64,000 nucleotides of DNA, from assembly GCF_010093535.1 (NCBI RefSeq), contig NW_022985165.1, positions 1,726,985-1,790,984 on the forward strand. The letters are read 5' to 3'. The translations under genes were made by a program, and so were the position numbers. Numbering within the stretch: position 1 is the stretch's first letter; each line of letters begins with the position of its first letter. Source of the DNA: Lindgomyces ingoldianus (Eukaryota; Ascomycota; Dothideomycetes; Pleosporales; Lindgomycetaceae). This document shows positions 45,101 through 55,441 of this stretch, one piece after another. The notes beneath the pieces are model-generated. The model worked only from the letters and a program-made list of their open reading frames with translations, did not search any database and was not told the DNA's origin.

Positions 45101-48100
45101 CCCGGAAATTGCTCCATATGTACAGTCAAGTTCGCCAATGCTCAGGAATTCTATGAACATCTGGATGACTGCGTTACGAGAGTCGTACTGAAGGATAACC
45201 TAGAGATGCATACACAACAAATAAAAGAGAGCGCCGTCGTTATTGGCACAGGTCAATCGCTCCAAAACCCTGAAGACTTTTTCAACGCCCTCATGAGCCG
45301 GACAGACACGCATAAAGACGTGAGCTATATCGAGACGCATGGAAATGGTACCCCTGCCGGTAGTGGTATAGGCATTACCTCTGTCACCGATGTCTTCGCC
45401 CCTCGCCGCAGCCGACACCGCTTCCATCAAACGCACCACCTCGGTGCCACCAAGGCCAAAATTGGCCACAGCAGTGCTACCGAGGGTATCAGCTCGCTCC
45501 TCGAGGTCATAATGATGATGAACGCTCGCACTGCTAACGTCACTAGCAAGCATGTTACAGATGAAAACGATCTGGAGAAAGCGCAAGAGGGTGTCCTATT
45601 GGACCACTATTCGGCTACTCTACTACAAGACAGCTCTTTGAGCGACGGATCCGGTATGCTTCGCTCCAATTTGTGCAGATTGCTGTCTAACAATGTTACA
45701 GAAATGGATGTAATGCAAGATCCTCTCTTGGAGACCACTTGTCAAGCCACGGAACACTTCGGATATGCTTCAGACCAGACCTCTTCGGGCAAATCCGACT
45801 GGCATGAGATAAACCCTCCTACACTAGACATGTACCATACATCGCAATCCTTCCTCAGCGTCAAGCTCCTTGGTACTGGTGGCTTCAGTACAGTGGACGA
45901 GGTCGTTCACCGCGAGACAAACCTGAGGGTTAGTCGGAAGACACTGAAGAACCGGGAACATTCTGCATTGGAGGAGCTTAAGAAAGAAGTTGATGTGCTC
46001 CAGAAACTTCGGCACCCTCACATCATCCGCTTCCTCGGAGCGTACTCAAAGGGCGACAAAGTCTCAATCCTCCTCTCTCCGGTGGCGGAGACAACGCTTG
46101 CCCTCTGGATCGACAAATCTATGACAGAGAAACCCGCTGGGCTGACTGAAGTAATCCTCAAGATGTATGGCTGTCTTGCATCAACGATTCGGTATCTCCA
46201 CGAGCAACGGCCGGTAATCAAGCATATGGACATTAAGCCACAGAACATCCTTGTCATGCATGGTGACTCCGGCATCCCCCACATAGTCCTGAGTGACTTC
46301 GGCATCAGTTCTTCAGAGGAGGATTCCTCTGGCCCCCGCTCCAAGCCTCTAACACGCCAGTACTGCGCGCCTGAGGTACCCGAAACCGCGACTCGCGGAC
46401 AAGCAGCAGATATCTGGAGCCTTGGTTGTGTATTCCTTGAGATGGCCTCTGCCATCCTCATCCAGAGCAATCCGAAGTGGCAAGAATTCCGCCAGGAGTT
46501 CCATGGCAGTGATGGCAAATGTTACTGGCAGGACGTTTCGCGACTACACGAATATCTATCTGAATTCCTCGACCACGCCACCGCTCCGCAAGAGACCGCC
46601 GCCCTTCACACCATCAAGGCGATGCTAAGTCGAGAGCCCGCTGAACGACCGAATGCGGCAAGGCTTACCATCATCTTCACTCCCTCTGCTTGCTGCCTCA
46701 AGTGGCCAAACGAGAAGGTCTCGTTCCCTGGTCCACTCGAGGAGCTTGGCACAGTAGAGATGCTTGATTGCCTGGCCGAGTTGCAGTCATGTACGGGAGC
46801 CGATCACAGGCATGAACTTGGACCCTTTGAGCGAGCGAAGTCGTGGCTTGATGAGTGCTCCCATGGACACGAAGCTTGTCGCCGACAGACCTCAGATTCT
46901 AAGTCTCTCCCGACACGCCTCGTCGACAGTCAGCCGCGTGGACCAGATGGCCGCACTATCCGCGTCGTCAACAGCTCTGAGATTGAGTGGGAATCAAGCC
47001 GAGTCGAATATGTCGTCCTCAATCACCTCTGGAGCCAGTGGGACGTTACCCTCTCCAACGACCGTCTGGGCAGCAGCCAAGGCGAAATCTCTCGCGAGAT
47101 TCTCCCGAAAGCAGTGAACGACGCTATCTCAGCGGCAAACCGCATCGGCTTCCGCTACATCTGGGCCGACTCCCTATGTGTCCTCCAGGATTCGGAAGAA
47201 GAGAAACGCCGCGAGTGCGCCGCCATGGCATCCGTATACCGCAATGCAGCCCTCACAATCGTCGTCGACAAGGTCAACCAAGAGAACGCGGAAAACGACA
47301 GAAGCGATAGCGTCAACCCTGTCCTTCGAGCCGCTCTCACCCTCAGCGACGACATCGCTAACACCTCCCTCCCGCTCATCGACTGGTATGCCCCGGGTTT
47401 CGCCTGGGATACACGGGCTTGGAGCCTCCAAGAGCGGCTGCTCAGTCACCGGCTACTCCACCTTGCGGGCGAGCAAATGTACTGGGAATGCAACTCGCTC
47501 AAGGCGAGCGAGACATTCCCACGCGGTCTCCCGCCTCTCATTTGGGAAAAGGTACATACCAAGACGACTGAAGCCGTGCCTGGCCTGCGACGCGGGTGCC
47601 AGCTTACGAAAGACGGGAGCACGGACAAGATGAAGATCAAGATACATGGCCTACGAGGGGATGCTGTAAGTGTCAAGAAAGAAGAATCGGTGTGCTTCGA
47701 GAGTGTGGACCTAATGCCCGATGTCAAGTCCAAGATTCATGAGAATGAAGATGCAAAGTTCGATATTACGAAGTTTGAGATTGATGGCAATGGGAAGCAA
47801 GACTTCAAGAATGGGTTTAAGTTTGATTTCGATTTTAGGTTTTCTTCCTCCAAGTCGCTGGTCGACGTGACGTCGCCTTATTCCATCCACGAAAACAAAA
47901 CAAAAGAACAAAAAAAGTTTGAAAAGGAAAAAGATATATTTGGGGATGTCAAAGCCGTCAAGGTTGAAGACGTTGACATCATTGAAGACGTTGATGGAGA
48001 TGTGGACATGGATATGGATATGGCTTATACTGATGCTGAGCCAACGAGCGGACTCATTCGCGACCCTGGAAATGGACATCCTGCCACCTCGCCTAGCTCA

Positions 48101-48124
48101 GGAGCTAGCGCGGCGTACACATAG
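42111..48124 (+). CDS. C2H2 zinc finger - ketosynthase fragment - non-RD protein kinase - HET domain fusion
   Basis: Exons 42111..42386, 42452..42819, 42981..43446 and 43496..48124, with introns of 65, 161 and 49 nt, give 1912 residues. A further 48-nt intron is likely at 45654-45701 (GTATGC, CTAAC, ACAG; in frame), giving 1896. Residue numbers below are unspliced. Residues 1-370 are Gln/Ser/Thr-rich with a homeodomain-like helix (about 216-250) and a Cys-rich finger-like segment. C2H2-type motifs occur near 399-423, 802-822, 829-854, 862-885 and 910-930. A ketosynthase fragment (about 975-1060) has YIETHGNGTPAGSG and GATKAKIGHSSA but no cysteine motif. A kinase follows (about 1156-1422): GTGGFSTV, VSRKTL, HMDIKPQNIL, SDFGIS, YCAPEV, ADIWSLGCVFLEM. 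A HET domain (about 1536-1700) has RYIWADSLCVLQDS and AWDTRAWSLQERLLS. The tail is acidic (VDGDVDMDMDM). The frame is unbroken. Whether one transcript covers it needs RNA evidence. Confidence 0.85.
45326..45570 (+). other. Ketosynthase-derived segment inside the fusion gene
   Basis: The sequence between the last C2H2 finger and the kinase reads like the C-terminal half of a fungal non-reducing polyketide synthase KS domain. It has YIETHGNGTPAG (usually MHGTGTQAG), then TSVTDVFAP, then GATKAKIGH (usually GAVKANIGH) and a helix like SSLLEVIMMMN. Two catalytic histidines of the family remain; the nucleophilic cysteine block is absent. It cannot be an active condensing enzyme by itself. Confidence 0.78.
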
Positions 48125-48554
48125 AGGTCAAACTATTTTTTAATCATCGTTGATGGCGCAAACATAGTTTAGACTTTGCGAGTCATGACATGATGGTGGG
48201 ATAGACTCTTGGGGACCTGTTCCTCCCTTTGACGGCAGCAAGGCTGGTGTCACGGTGTTTGGTACTGAGCTCTGGGAGTCATGGAAGTTTGGGATAGGTA
48301 GGGGGTTGGAAATCTGTAATTACCTTCAGCTCGGGGACGGGTACAGATCTTCAATTCTTCCAAAGGTGCTTATGGATGGCGTAGGAGGGCTGATGCTGCG
48401 TGGATTCTGCGCATATCTGGGAAGTTTGGTGAGAGGAGTGGATTCGGATGCGCTTTCTTTTTTCTCGGTTCGTTTAGGTAGCTTGACTTTTCAAACGATC
48501 ATGAGTTCATTTAATACTTTTCCCTTGCTTGGTCATGTTAACTGGCTCGCGGTT
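48125..48554. other. 3' flank of the fusion gene
   Basis: No supported gene. The 103-codon frame 48255-48566 (+) has no recognisable character. Confidence 0.5.
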
Positions 48555-48770
48555 TCATCTAGGTGAGGGTTGCAAAGCACCTTCACTTTCCGTCTTAAGT
48601 GCATCAAGGATGCTATATCCGTCCCAGACCTTGATCCTCTTCACATTTGGATACAAAATCTCTGCTATACCGCTGGGCAAGTCAAGATCTTGCTTAATTA
48701 GAATACTGATGTCCGTCTTGACGATATTCGCTTCAGCGTATATGCCTGAAGAAAATGCGTTCCAATCAAA
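48555..48770 (-). pseudogene. Protein-like open frame of about 70 codons without a start (relic?)
   Basis: Minus-strand frame bounded by stops, with no ATG at its beginning. It reads like a normal protein, for example SGIYAEANIVKTDISILIKQ and YPNVKRIKVWDGYSILDALK. I do not recognise the family. It may be the last exon or remaining fragment of a gene in a relic-rich area. Confidence 0.3.
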
Positions 48771-49199
48771 GAATTAGAATCGTGAAAGTCTGCTTTTTGC
48801 GCTGAATGCAAGACATGAAGAGAAGAATATGGAGGGGATTGTTTTAAATGTGCACAGACTAAGAATAAAGAGTCTGCGTCTAGATGTTATTCTACAGAAT
48901 TTAAGACAGGAAAACTAATTAGATATCACGTATATAGGTTTAGGTACACAAAACTGTCGGTTCAAGAACAAAAGCCGGTTTTGAGGTGTCCGAAGAGTAG
49001 TTAGGCAGTTAAGATACTTGTAGGAATTAAGATGGAAATGCCTACGAACTGCTATATGAAATTGTGATCGTAGAATACCGTGTGCCTGTTATAGCATGCC
49101 AAGACGTACTACGGACCATTGGCAATAATGATGAGAGCTGTTGGCTCTATTGTTAGATACTGTTAGACAGAATGAAGATAAGCAGAGCCCAGTACAAAT

Positions 49200-50204
49200 A
49201 CCCTCTCACAGCATCGCTCCCTCTGTCCCCACTGCGTTCTGCTAACTCTCCGCACCCTTGGAAAACTGGATCTTCCTCCCTTGATGTCTCCTCTCCAACC
49301 ACTACCTCGTATCCACTAATCCTTCCTGACCCCCGGTTGGCGCAACAATGTGATGCAAATTACTCCTCAAGTTCCCCGCCCGGAACTTCACCATCGCATA
49401 TCCCCAAGAGAGATGATCGTGCAGCCGGGCATGGGGCGGACGTAGGCCCAAGACGAGGTGTCTGGAAGGAGGACCTATAGGCCGCCCAATCGGTTGAAGA
49501 GGGTTGTTAAGCTGCCGAAATCGGTGTGTTCACTGAAGGTTGGTTGGGGGGATTGAGGTTGGGGAGATGCACGGATGAAGCGAATATGGCACCCTGAAGA
49601 TACGGTGTGGCGGTGGAGAGAATGGGAGGTTGGGAGAGGTGGGGAGGGAGGAGAAGAGGGTTGTTAGGATGGCGTTGTTGGCGTGGATGTAGTAGATTAG
49701 GGGGTTGCGATTTGTGGCTATGATAGGTGGGGCAGGAATAGAAGGAGTTAGTGAGAGGATGTCGTCTTTTGAGACCTGGGAGATGGGGAGGTTGGTGAAG
49801 TGTTTTGTGCTTATGATGCTTGTGCAACATCGGCTATATGCGAAGTGGTGGTGCTCGCCTTGTAGATCTCATTATTATCAAGAGTCCCTTTACCATCTAT
49901 AGCCTCAGCTTCCATCCCTTTATATCCAAAATAGCTACCTTCGGCCGCGGAATCCTCCTTTATCTTCTCTTCTAGAGAAAGCGAGTAGAACCGCTCTATG
50001 AGATCGAATATGGTGTACGGCTTCTCCATCTGGGAAGTTCGTTAGGCCGAGGGAGAAAAAGCCGAGCGATGCGCTAGCTTTAAAGATACGGTCTTTTTCA
50101 CCGACACCGTTGGCAAGAAGCCTGCTTAACCGGATAGTGAGGAGTGGTGCCGTGGGCACGTCGTCAGGGGAAGTTGAAAAGGGTGATGCTATAAGTGAAG
50201 GCAT
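49200..50204 (-). pseudogene. 2-oxoglutarate/Fe(II) dioxygenase relic (isopenicillin N synthase-like)
   Basis: From a possible start at 50204 the sequence follows a plant/fungal-type 2OG-Fe(II) oxygenase in several frames. The N-terminal oxygenase domain shows SASLGFFSLGL, then FYSLSLEEKIKED, SYFGYKG, and LDNNEIYKVSKDDIL-like segments. The catalytic core shows EHTDFGSLTTLFNRLGGL (His and Asp of the iron triad, about 49510-49535), WAYVRPMPG and NLRSNLHHIV (third ligand His region). A TAG at 49475-49477 replaces the usual Gln of GGLQVL, a single C-to-T change, and frame shifts separate the blocks. It is non-functional as read. The original substrate is unknown. Confidence 0.82.
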
Positions 50205-50727
50205 CTTGGCTAGCGAATATTCAGTACGCAACGCTTGGGCATGTCATTCTCCTGTGACATGGACCGAATTTTCCATCCCAGGGATAATGAGCAGAGACCA
50301 TCAATTCGACTGTTTGGCAGTTCAGGATCCGAGGTTTCATGATTCAAAATGTAGACGACTGAAGTTGAAGACCAAGTGCCATTCTCAGTATCACACAAGA
50401 CTAGCCGTTTTCTATTGGTGGACTTACAGACCGTTGAGGAGAACTATTTCCTAACTTAACCCGGAAATAGGGGTTTCCCACAAGTTCTCCACAGGGAAGG
50501 TTGTTGGTGGCGAGAGCCAAGGGCTTGGATTGTGTCGATCAATGCGGGGATTTCAATGTCTACTCCTCGGTAATCCAAGATAGGGGGATGGGAATCCTGA
50601 TTACCGGGTGCAGTTCTGATTGGATCCATTGTTGCATGCTTTATTCCGCCCATGGAAAACTGGCCATGTAGTTTCAACATTTACGTTGGGTTGAGTCCCT
50701 TATGCTGGCATACAATGCAACTCAGCA
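50205..50727. other. Gap between the oxygenase relic and the transporter relic
   Basis: No coding signal. It would have been the shared divergent promoter of the two former genes. Confidence 0.5.
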
Positions 50728-52219
50728 ATGTCTCTCGAAAAAGCCGAGCAAGTGGAAGAGGCAGAGCAAGTCAGCTGCGCGGTCCAATGGGTCGATGGCG
50801 CAGATGCCGGTCGACTGCAACAGGGGCTGCAGAGCTCGCCACAAGGCGAATACTCCCCGCAAACTCTGGAGGAGAATACACACCATCGTCCCCTCAACCG
50901 CAAATTCAACTTCTTCGTCTTTCTAACCTGCACCATCACCTATCTCTTCAATAACCTTAACCATTCTAACTTAGGAAATACGCAAACCGATGGGTCCACA
51001 GCCGACCTTGGAGTGTCCGCCACTGTGTCGCTACCTACATTCCCTTGCGGCCAGTTTCAGTGGTGATTGAGGAGAAGATTGGCTGGCCGAGATTTCTCGA
51101 GATCATTGACCCAGGATGGGCCATCTTAACCTTTCCGCATGCTTGGGTCAGAAATGAAGCGCATCATGAATCCGGCTTTTATTCCACGTGTGTTTCCCAC
51201 CTCTTACTCTCATACCCGCGTTTCAACTTCGCATTGTTCTACGGCTGGTACGCAATTACAGGTGCATTTGGCGGTCTGATAGCATACGAATGTTTTCAGA
51301 CTGGTGGCAGCCTGCACGGCTGGCAGTGCTTGTTTATTGTTGAAGGAACAGCAACTATTAGAATTGCGTTGGTCACACCGTTTTGGCTGGCTAGAAGCCA
51401 GAGAGGGGCCTGGTTCTTGGATGCGACAGAGGGGCAGTTTACCGAAGAACGTATGGTGATTGACTCGGCGGCGAATTTGAATTCGGGTCTCAAGCTTTCG
51501 AGGAGAGATGTTTGAGAGGCGATTAAGGACTGGAGGCTTTGGGCCGCGTTGCCGCTCAGCATTCTTGCTTCCGTAGCACCGCAGAGCTTTACTAAATTCC
51601 TTCCATTATGATAAAGGTAATGCCTTGATCGCGCGCTAAACCAAAACTAGGGACTCGGATATCCAGGACCAACTGCAAATCCGATGACCGTACCTCCATA
51701 CCTCATCGGCACTATACTGCTCCCAGTTTTCGCGTATTCCTCCGACCACTTTCGAGAGCGAACTTTGCATATCCTCATCGGTCTCCTGGCCATCGTTGGC
51801 ATGATTCTAGCTTTCACGCTTCCCCTAGAGAACTCTGATCCTCGCTACGGTAGCATTATAATATTGTTCTCTGGGACCTTCATCACAGCTCCCATCGCCC
51901 TAGCCCGGCTACCTAGAACACTTCAGAGCCTGGTAATCGCACAATTGTTCTCGGAATTTCATAGTAACCTAGGTGACACCACCGACTGAGAATTTTTTCT
52001 CGCCAAGGGTGAGCCCAATTATATCTTCCCGTTGAATATTACGACCGGATTGGTTAGCATATCCTACGTGTGATATCGGCGTACTATTTTGAGTTGAAAA
52101 TGTGGAATAGGTATAAGGGGAAGAAAATTGCCAGAATGCCACCTGAAGATATTCAAGCTGAGAATACGAATGATGTGAGGTATTCTGATAAGAAGCGGAC
52201 CTTCGTCTACAGTGTATAG
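50728..52219 (+). pseudogene. MFS transporter relic of the allantoate permease (Dal5/ACS) type
   Basis: An initial frame with a plausible start (MSLEKAEQVEE) leads into LNRKFNFFVFLTCTITYLF, LFNNLNHSNLGN, a damaged TM2-TM4 region, and then NFALFYGWYAITGAFGGLIA, HGWQCLFIVEG, IKDWRLWAALPLS and AYSSDHFRERTLHILIG. It ends in a typical cytoplasmic tail (AYYFELKMWNRYKGKKIARM, then KKRTFVYSV, stop 52217-52219). Stops interrupt conserved sequence at 51513-51515 and near 51960-51990, and frame changes occur between blocks. The family imports organic anions such as allantoate or nicotinate. This copy cannot make a full 12-helix protein. Confidence 0.85.
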
Positions 52220-52919
52220 GCAACACGGAACATGACTAGGGTAGGGTCAATCTATTAAACCTTCTACTAGAATTAGAGAGCACATCAATGGGATGCAAGT
52301 TTCTGCCTTGAATTGAAAACTTTTCATGTCCCATATTGGGCGAGAAGGTACAGTGCATTCTAAATCTCAATATATATATTTATAACTTAAGAGATAGGCG
52401 AGGGCTTCATGTGGAATTAATTCATTGGCAGCAGCTGGACGAGAACGCGCAGTCGCATGGATGTATCCCCCATTTGATGGAGCTTAGGATAGGAGGCCAT
52501 CCTAGGCTAGAAGATACGTAAGAATCGCCGTATCCTGTGCTAAGAGTAGGTATTCACCTTCCCCGAGGCTGTTGCAGGCAGTGAATCCCGAAGAAGCATT
52601 GATGACTACCACATTACTCAACAAGTCAGAATTTAAACTCGTCTAGATTAGCACCTGGCCCCAATCATCTACTCTCAACGCACTGCATGAAGCAATTTCG
52701 TTCATCACATACGCGAGTTTTGACCAAGTCACCTCATTAGATGACGGACTATTATTTTTTGTGTCGTTATTAACACAAAGCAACATCCAAGCGAAGCGAA
52801 AGAGGTTAGCGACTGGTACACTTTAGTGTGCCTAGGTTTTACTACTAATACTAGAGATTAGGCTTATAGAAGTTAGGTAGAGAGTCCGCGAGAGCTCGAA
52901 ATACGAAACTCTTAGCTTG
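52220..52919. other. AT-rich gap between relics
   Basis: No coding signal. A short 61-codon frame (52336-52521) has no recognisable features. Confidence 0.45.
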
Positions 52920-53600
52920 AGATCGAATTCTGCACGGCCATCCATTCCCTACTCCCAAGCCGAATCTCTAGCGTTTGTGACAAAGCTCCATATTTCCTTA
53001 CCTCGCGAGCTACGCGATATAGTGTACGGATACTTTTAGGACTAGGTTATCATGCAGGATACTCTGGACTGAATCGACATGTGTAAGATTGAGTGCACTA
53101 GCCTCTTCACAGCTGCGTCACCTAGATGAATATAACGAAGTTCGCTTTACTTAAATACATCGGTATGGATGTTGCTCGAGAAGCTGCCGTGTTCTATGAT
53201 CTTGGCCGTTGCAGCCTTGGGGGTGCGCAAGACTGGGAATGGTCTATGACTGTGGACTTCTTTCGGCCTTAGGATGATGCCAAGCGATCATTTCACAGGG
53301 TTTGATATACAGAATAATCCGTAAAATATCCTATATCTCTAGAATCACAACCACCACCACCACCAAACGCTCTCTTCGGAGAGTAGTGAGGCAGAACTTT
53401 GAGGTTTTGCTTGACATTCGACGCAAAGCAAGTCTCAGACTGAGCCGATTAATTGGACACTTTGCTTTCGACCACATTCTAGAGCACTCGTTAGAGGCAA
53501 TGCGGCCTGTGTACTGCAATCTGAATACAGCCGGTGCGACATTCACATCACGGTAGCAGGCAGGCACTTCACCTTTGTAGAGATTAAGAACTTCTTCGAA
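52920..53600 (+). pseudogene. Relic of a fungal hypothetical family with a PRELRDxVYxY motif
   Basis: Reading + strand in shifting frames gives FVTKLHISLPRELRDIVYGY, followed by YIGMDVAREAAVFYDLGRC and DWEWSMTVDFFRP. Stops lie at 53037-53039 and 53270-53272. A further open piece (SLRLSRLIGHFAFDHILEHS) extends to about 53556. The LPRELRDxVY motif opens many lineage-expanded ascomycete proteins of unknown, F-box-like type. The breaks make this a pseudogene. Confidence 0.55.
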
Positions 53601-54156
53601 ATCTCCTTAGAAGACTAGCGGCGAAAGCGTATCCCTCCGACCATGAAACGAACTCTCCTCAAATGCTAATTCAGAGAACTCCATTGGTCTCACCGAGGAA
53701 GAATTTTCGGATCTAGAAGACTCCAAGGACGAGAAGGTGTGGGAGCCTAGCGAAGCGGCGACCCCAATACTCACATGAATTGGGAACGGTTAAGGTATCT
53801 AAATACTTGCAGAAGTTAACAAGGGAATATCAACCCACTGCATCTACCTGCAACTGCAAAATTTGCTACATGTCTATTACTGCACATTAACGCCCACTTC
53901 GGTCAGTCAACAGGAGGAATTCGCCTCTTGCTGGGAGTGACATGCAATCTTCGCCCCTGTCCATCGTCACCGCCTCCACATTCACACCGCCTCCTTTTCT
54001 GCCGGATTTTCATCTAGCGCCTTGGCAACGGTGACATCCTCCCATCCCCTGATTGGCCAAATTCTTCCCTCTGTTTTACAGTTATAAAATCTGGGAGTGC
54101 AGTGACACTTCACATAGCTCATCAGTCTCTCACAATTGAATCTTTTCTGCGAACAT
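53601..54156. promoter_or_regulatory. Promoter region of the ACR3 gene
   Basis: A TATAAAA at 54083-54089 lies 68 bases before the ATG, and an inverted CCAAT (ATTGG, 54052-54056) lies 27 bases further upstream. This compact promoter suits an inducible stress gene. The left part (53601-53900) shows no features. Confidence 0.55.
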
Positions 54157-55441
54157 ATGGATACTATTGAGCATTCTGCTTTGGAGGACCAACATGGTAG
54201 AAGTGGCGATGTTGAGAAAGGAAATGGGGAGGCTGAATTTGTATCTTCTGGTGAGTCTCACTATACAGGTTGGGTGTGTTGGGTATACAGAGGGGAGGGA
54301 TTTGCTGACTTTACTTGAGGCAATGATGGAACAAACGAGAGCCTTCCTCCTCTGAAGGAGCTCTCCTTTTTGGATAGGTTTCTCGTAATCTGGATCATCC
54401 TGGCAATGGCAATCGGAATCATCCTAGGGAATACGGTGCCATCAACGGGTCCTGCGTTACAGAAGGGACAGTTTGTTGGTGTTAGTTTACCAATCGGTGC
54501 GTCTACTCTGGGACATTTTTAACACTGCCGTGGGTCAAACTCTCTAACTCACAGAAGCTATCGGCCTCCTCGTAATGATGTATCCAATCCTCTGCAAAGT
54601 CCGCTTCGAAACACTCCACCTCCTTCTCGGCTCCCGCGCTCTCTGGATCCAAATTCTCGTCTCTTTCGTCTTAAATTGGATCATTGCACCCCTATTCATG
54701 GTTGCTCTGGCATGGGCCTTCCTCCCTGATCGCCAGGATCTCCGCGAAGGCCTCATATTTGTTGGAATAGCGCGCTGCATCGCCATGGTGCTAATCTGGA
54801 CTGATCTCGCTAAGGGAGATGGCGATTACTGTGCTGTGCTTGTGGCGTTCAATTCTATCTTGCAGATTGTCTTGTTTGCACCATTTGCAGTGTTCTACAT
54901 TCAGGTGGTTAGCCATGGGAAGAAGACAGGTGTGTCTTATAGCAAGGTTGCACAGAGTGTAGGAGTGTTTCTCGGAATTCCACTCGGTGCGGCCGTGTTT
55001 ACAAGACTCATTTTGATCAAAGCCTTGGGAGAGGATATTTATCAGAGGCGCTTCATACGGTATATAGCGCCTTGGTCGCTGATCGGGCTGCTTTACACCA
55101 TTATTGTTCTCTTCGCGAGCCAGGGACAGCATGTCGTGCGACAGATTACGGATGTGCTCCGAGTATGTGCACCGCTACTAGTGTATTTCCTCGTCATCTT
55201 CACGTCTACCGTCTGGTTTTGCTGGAAGATGGGTTTCGGCTATAAGATCAGCTGCACACAAAGTTTCACCGCTGCCAGCAATAACTTTGAGCTAGCTATC
55301 GCGGTGGTGGTTGCTGTGTATGGGGCCGGAAGTGGACAAGCATTAGCAAGTACAGTTGGCCCGTTGATTGAGGTTCCAGTGCTTGTGGGGTTAGTGTATG
55401 TCTTGCAATTCTTCAAGAAGAGATGGGGCTGGAAAGGATGA
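54157..55441 (+). CDS. acr3: ACR3-family arsenite efflux transporter
   Basis: Exons 54157..54250, 54320..54496 and 54555..55441 (introns 69 and 58 nt) give 385 residues. I chose the ATG at 54157 because an upstream TTG frame adds nothing conserved and the TATA box fits. After a short acidic cytosolic N-terminus, about ten hydrophobic segments follow. Family motifs are LLVMMYPILCKVRFE (Cys104), LNWIIAPLFMVALAW, GLIFVGIARCIAMVLIW with the conserved essential cysteine (Cys165), and FTAASNNFELAIAVVVAVYG. ACR3 exports arsenite across the plasma membrane using the proton gradient. No arsenate reductase or regulator is adjacent. The gene is intact although its left neighbours are relics. Confidence 0.95.

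Noticed and set aside
50728..52219. A functional intron-rich MFS transporter
   Set aside because: The TGA at 51513-51515 interrupts contiguous conserved sequence and cannot be spliced out without losing it; further stops follow near 51960-51990.
53343..53365. CCA trinucleotide run
   Set aside because: Short microsatellite inside a pseudogene region, of no evident significance.
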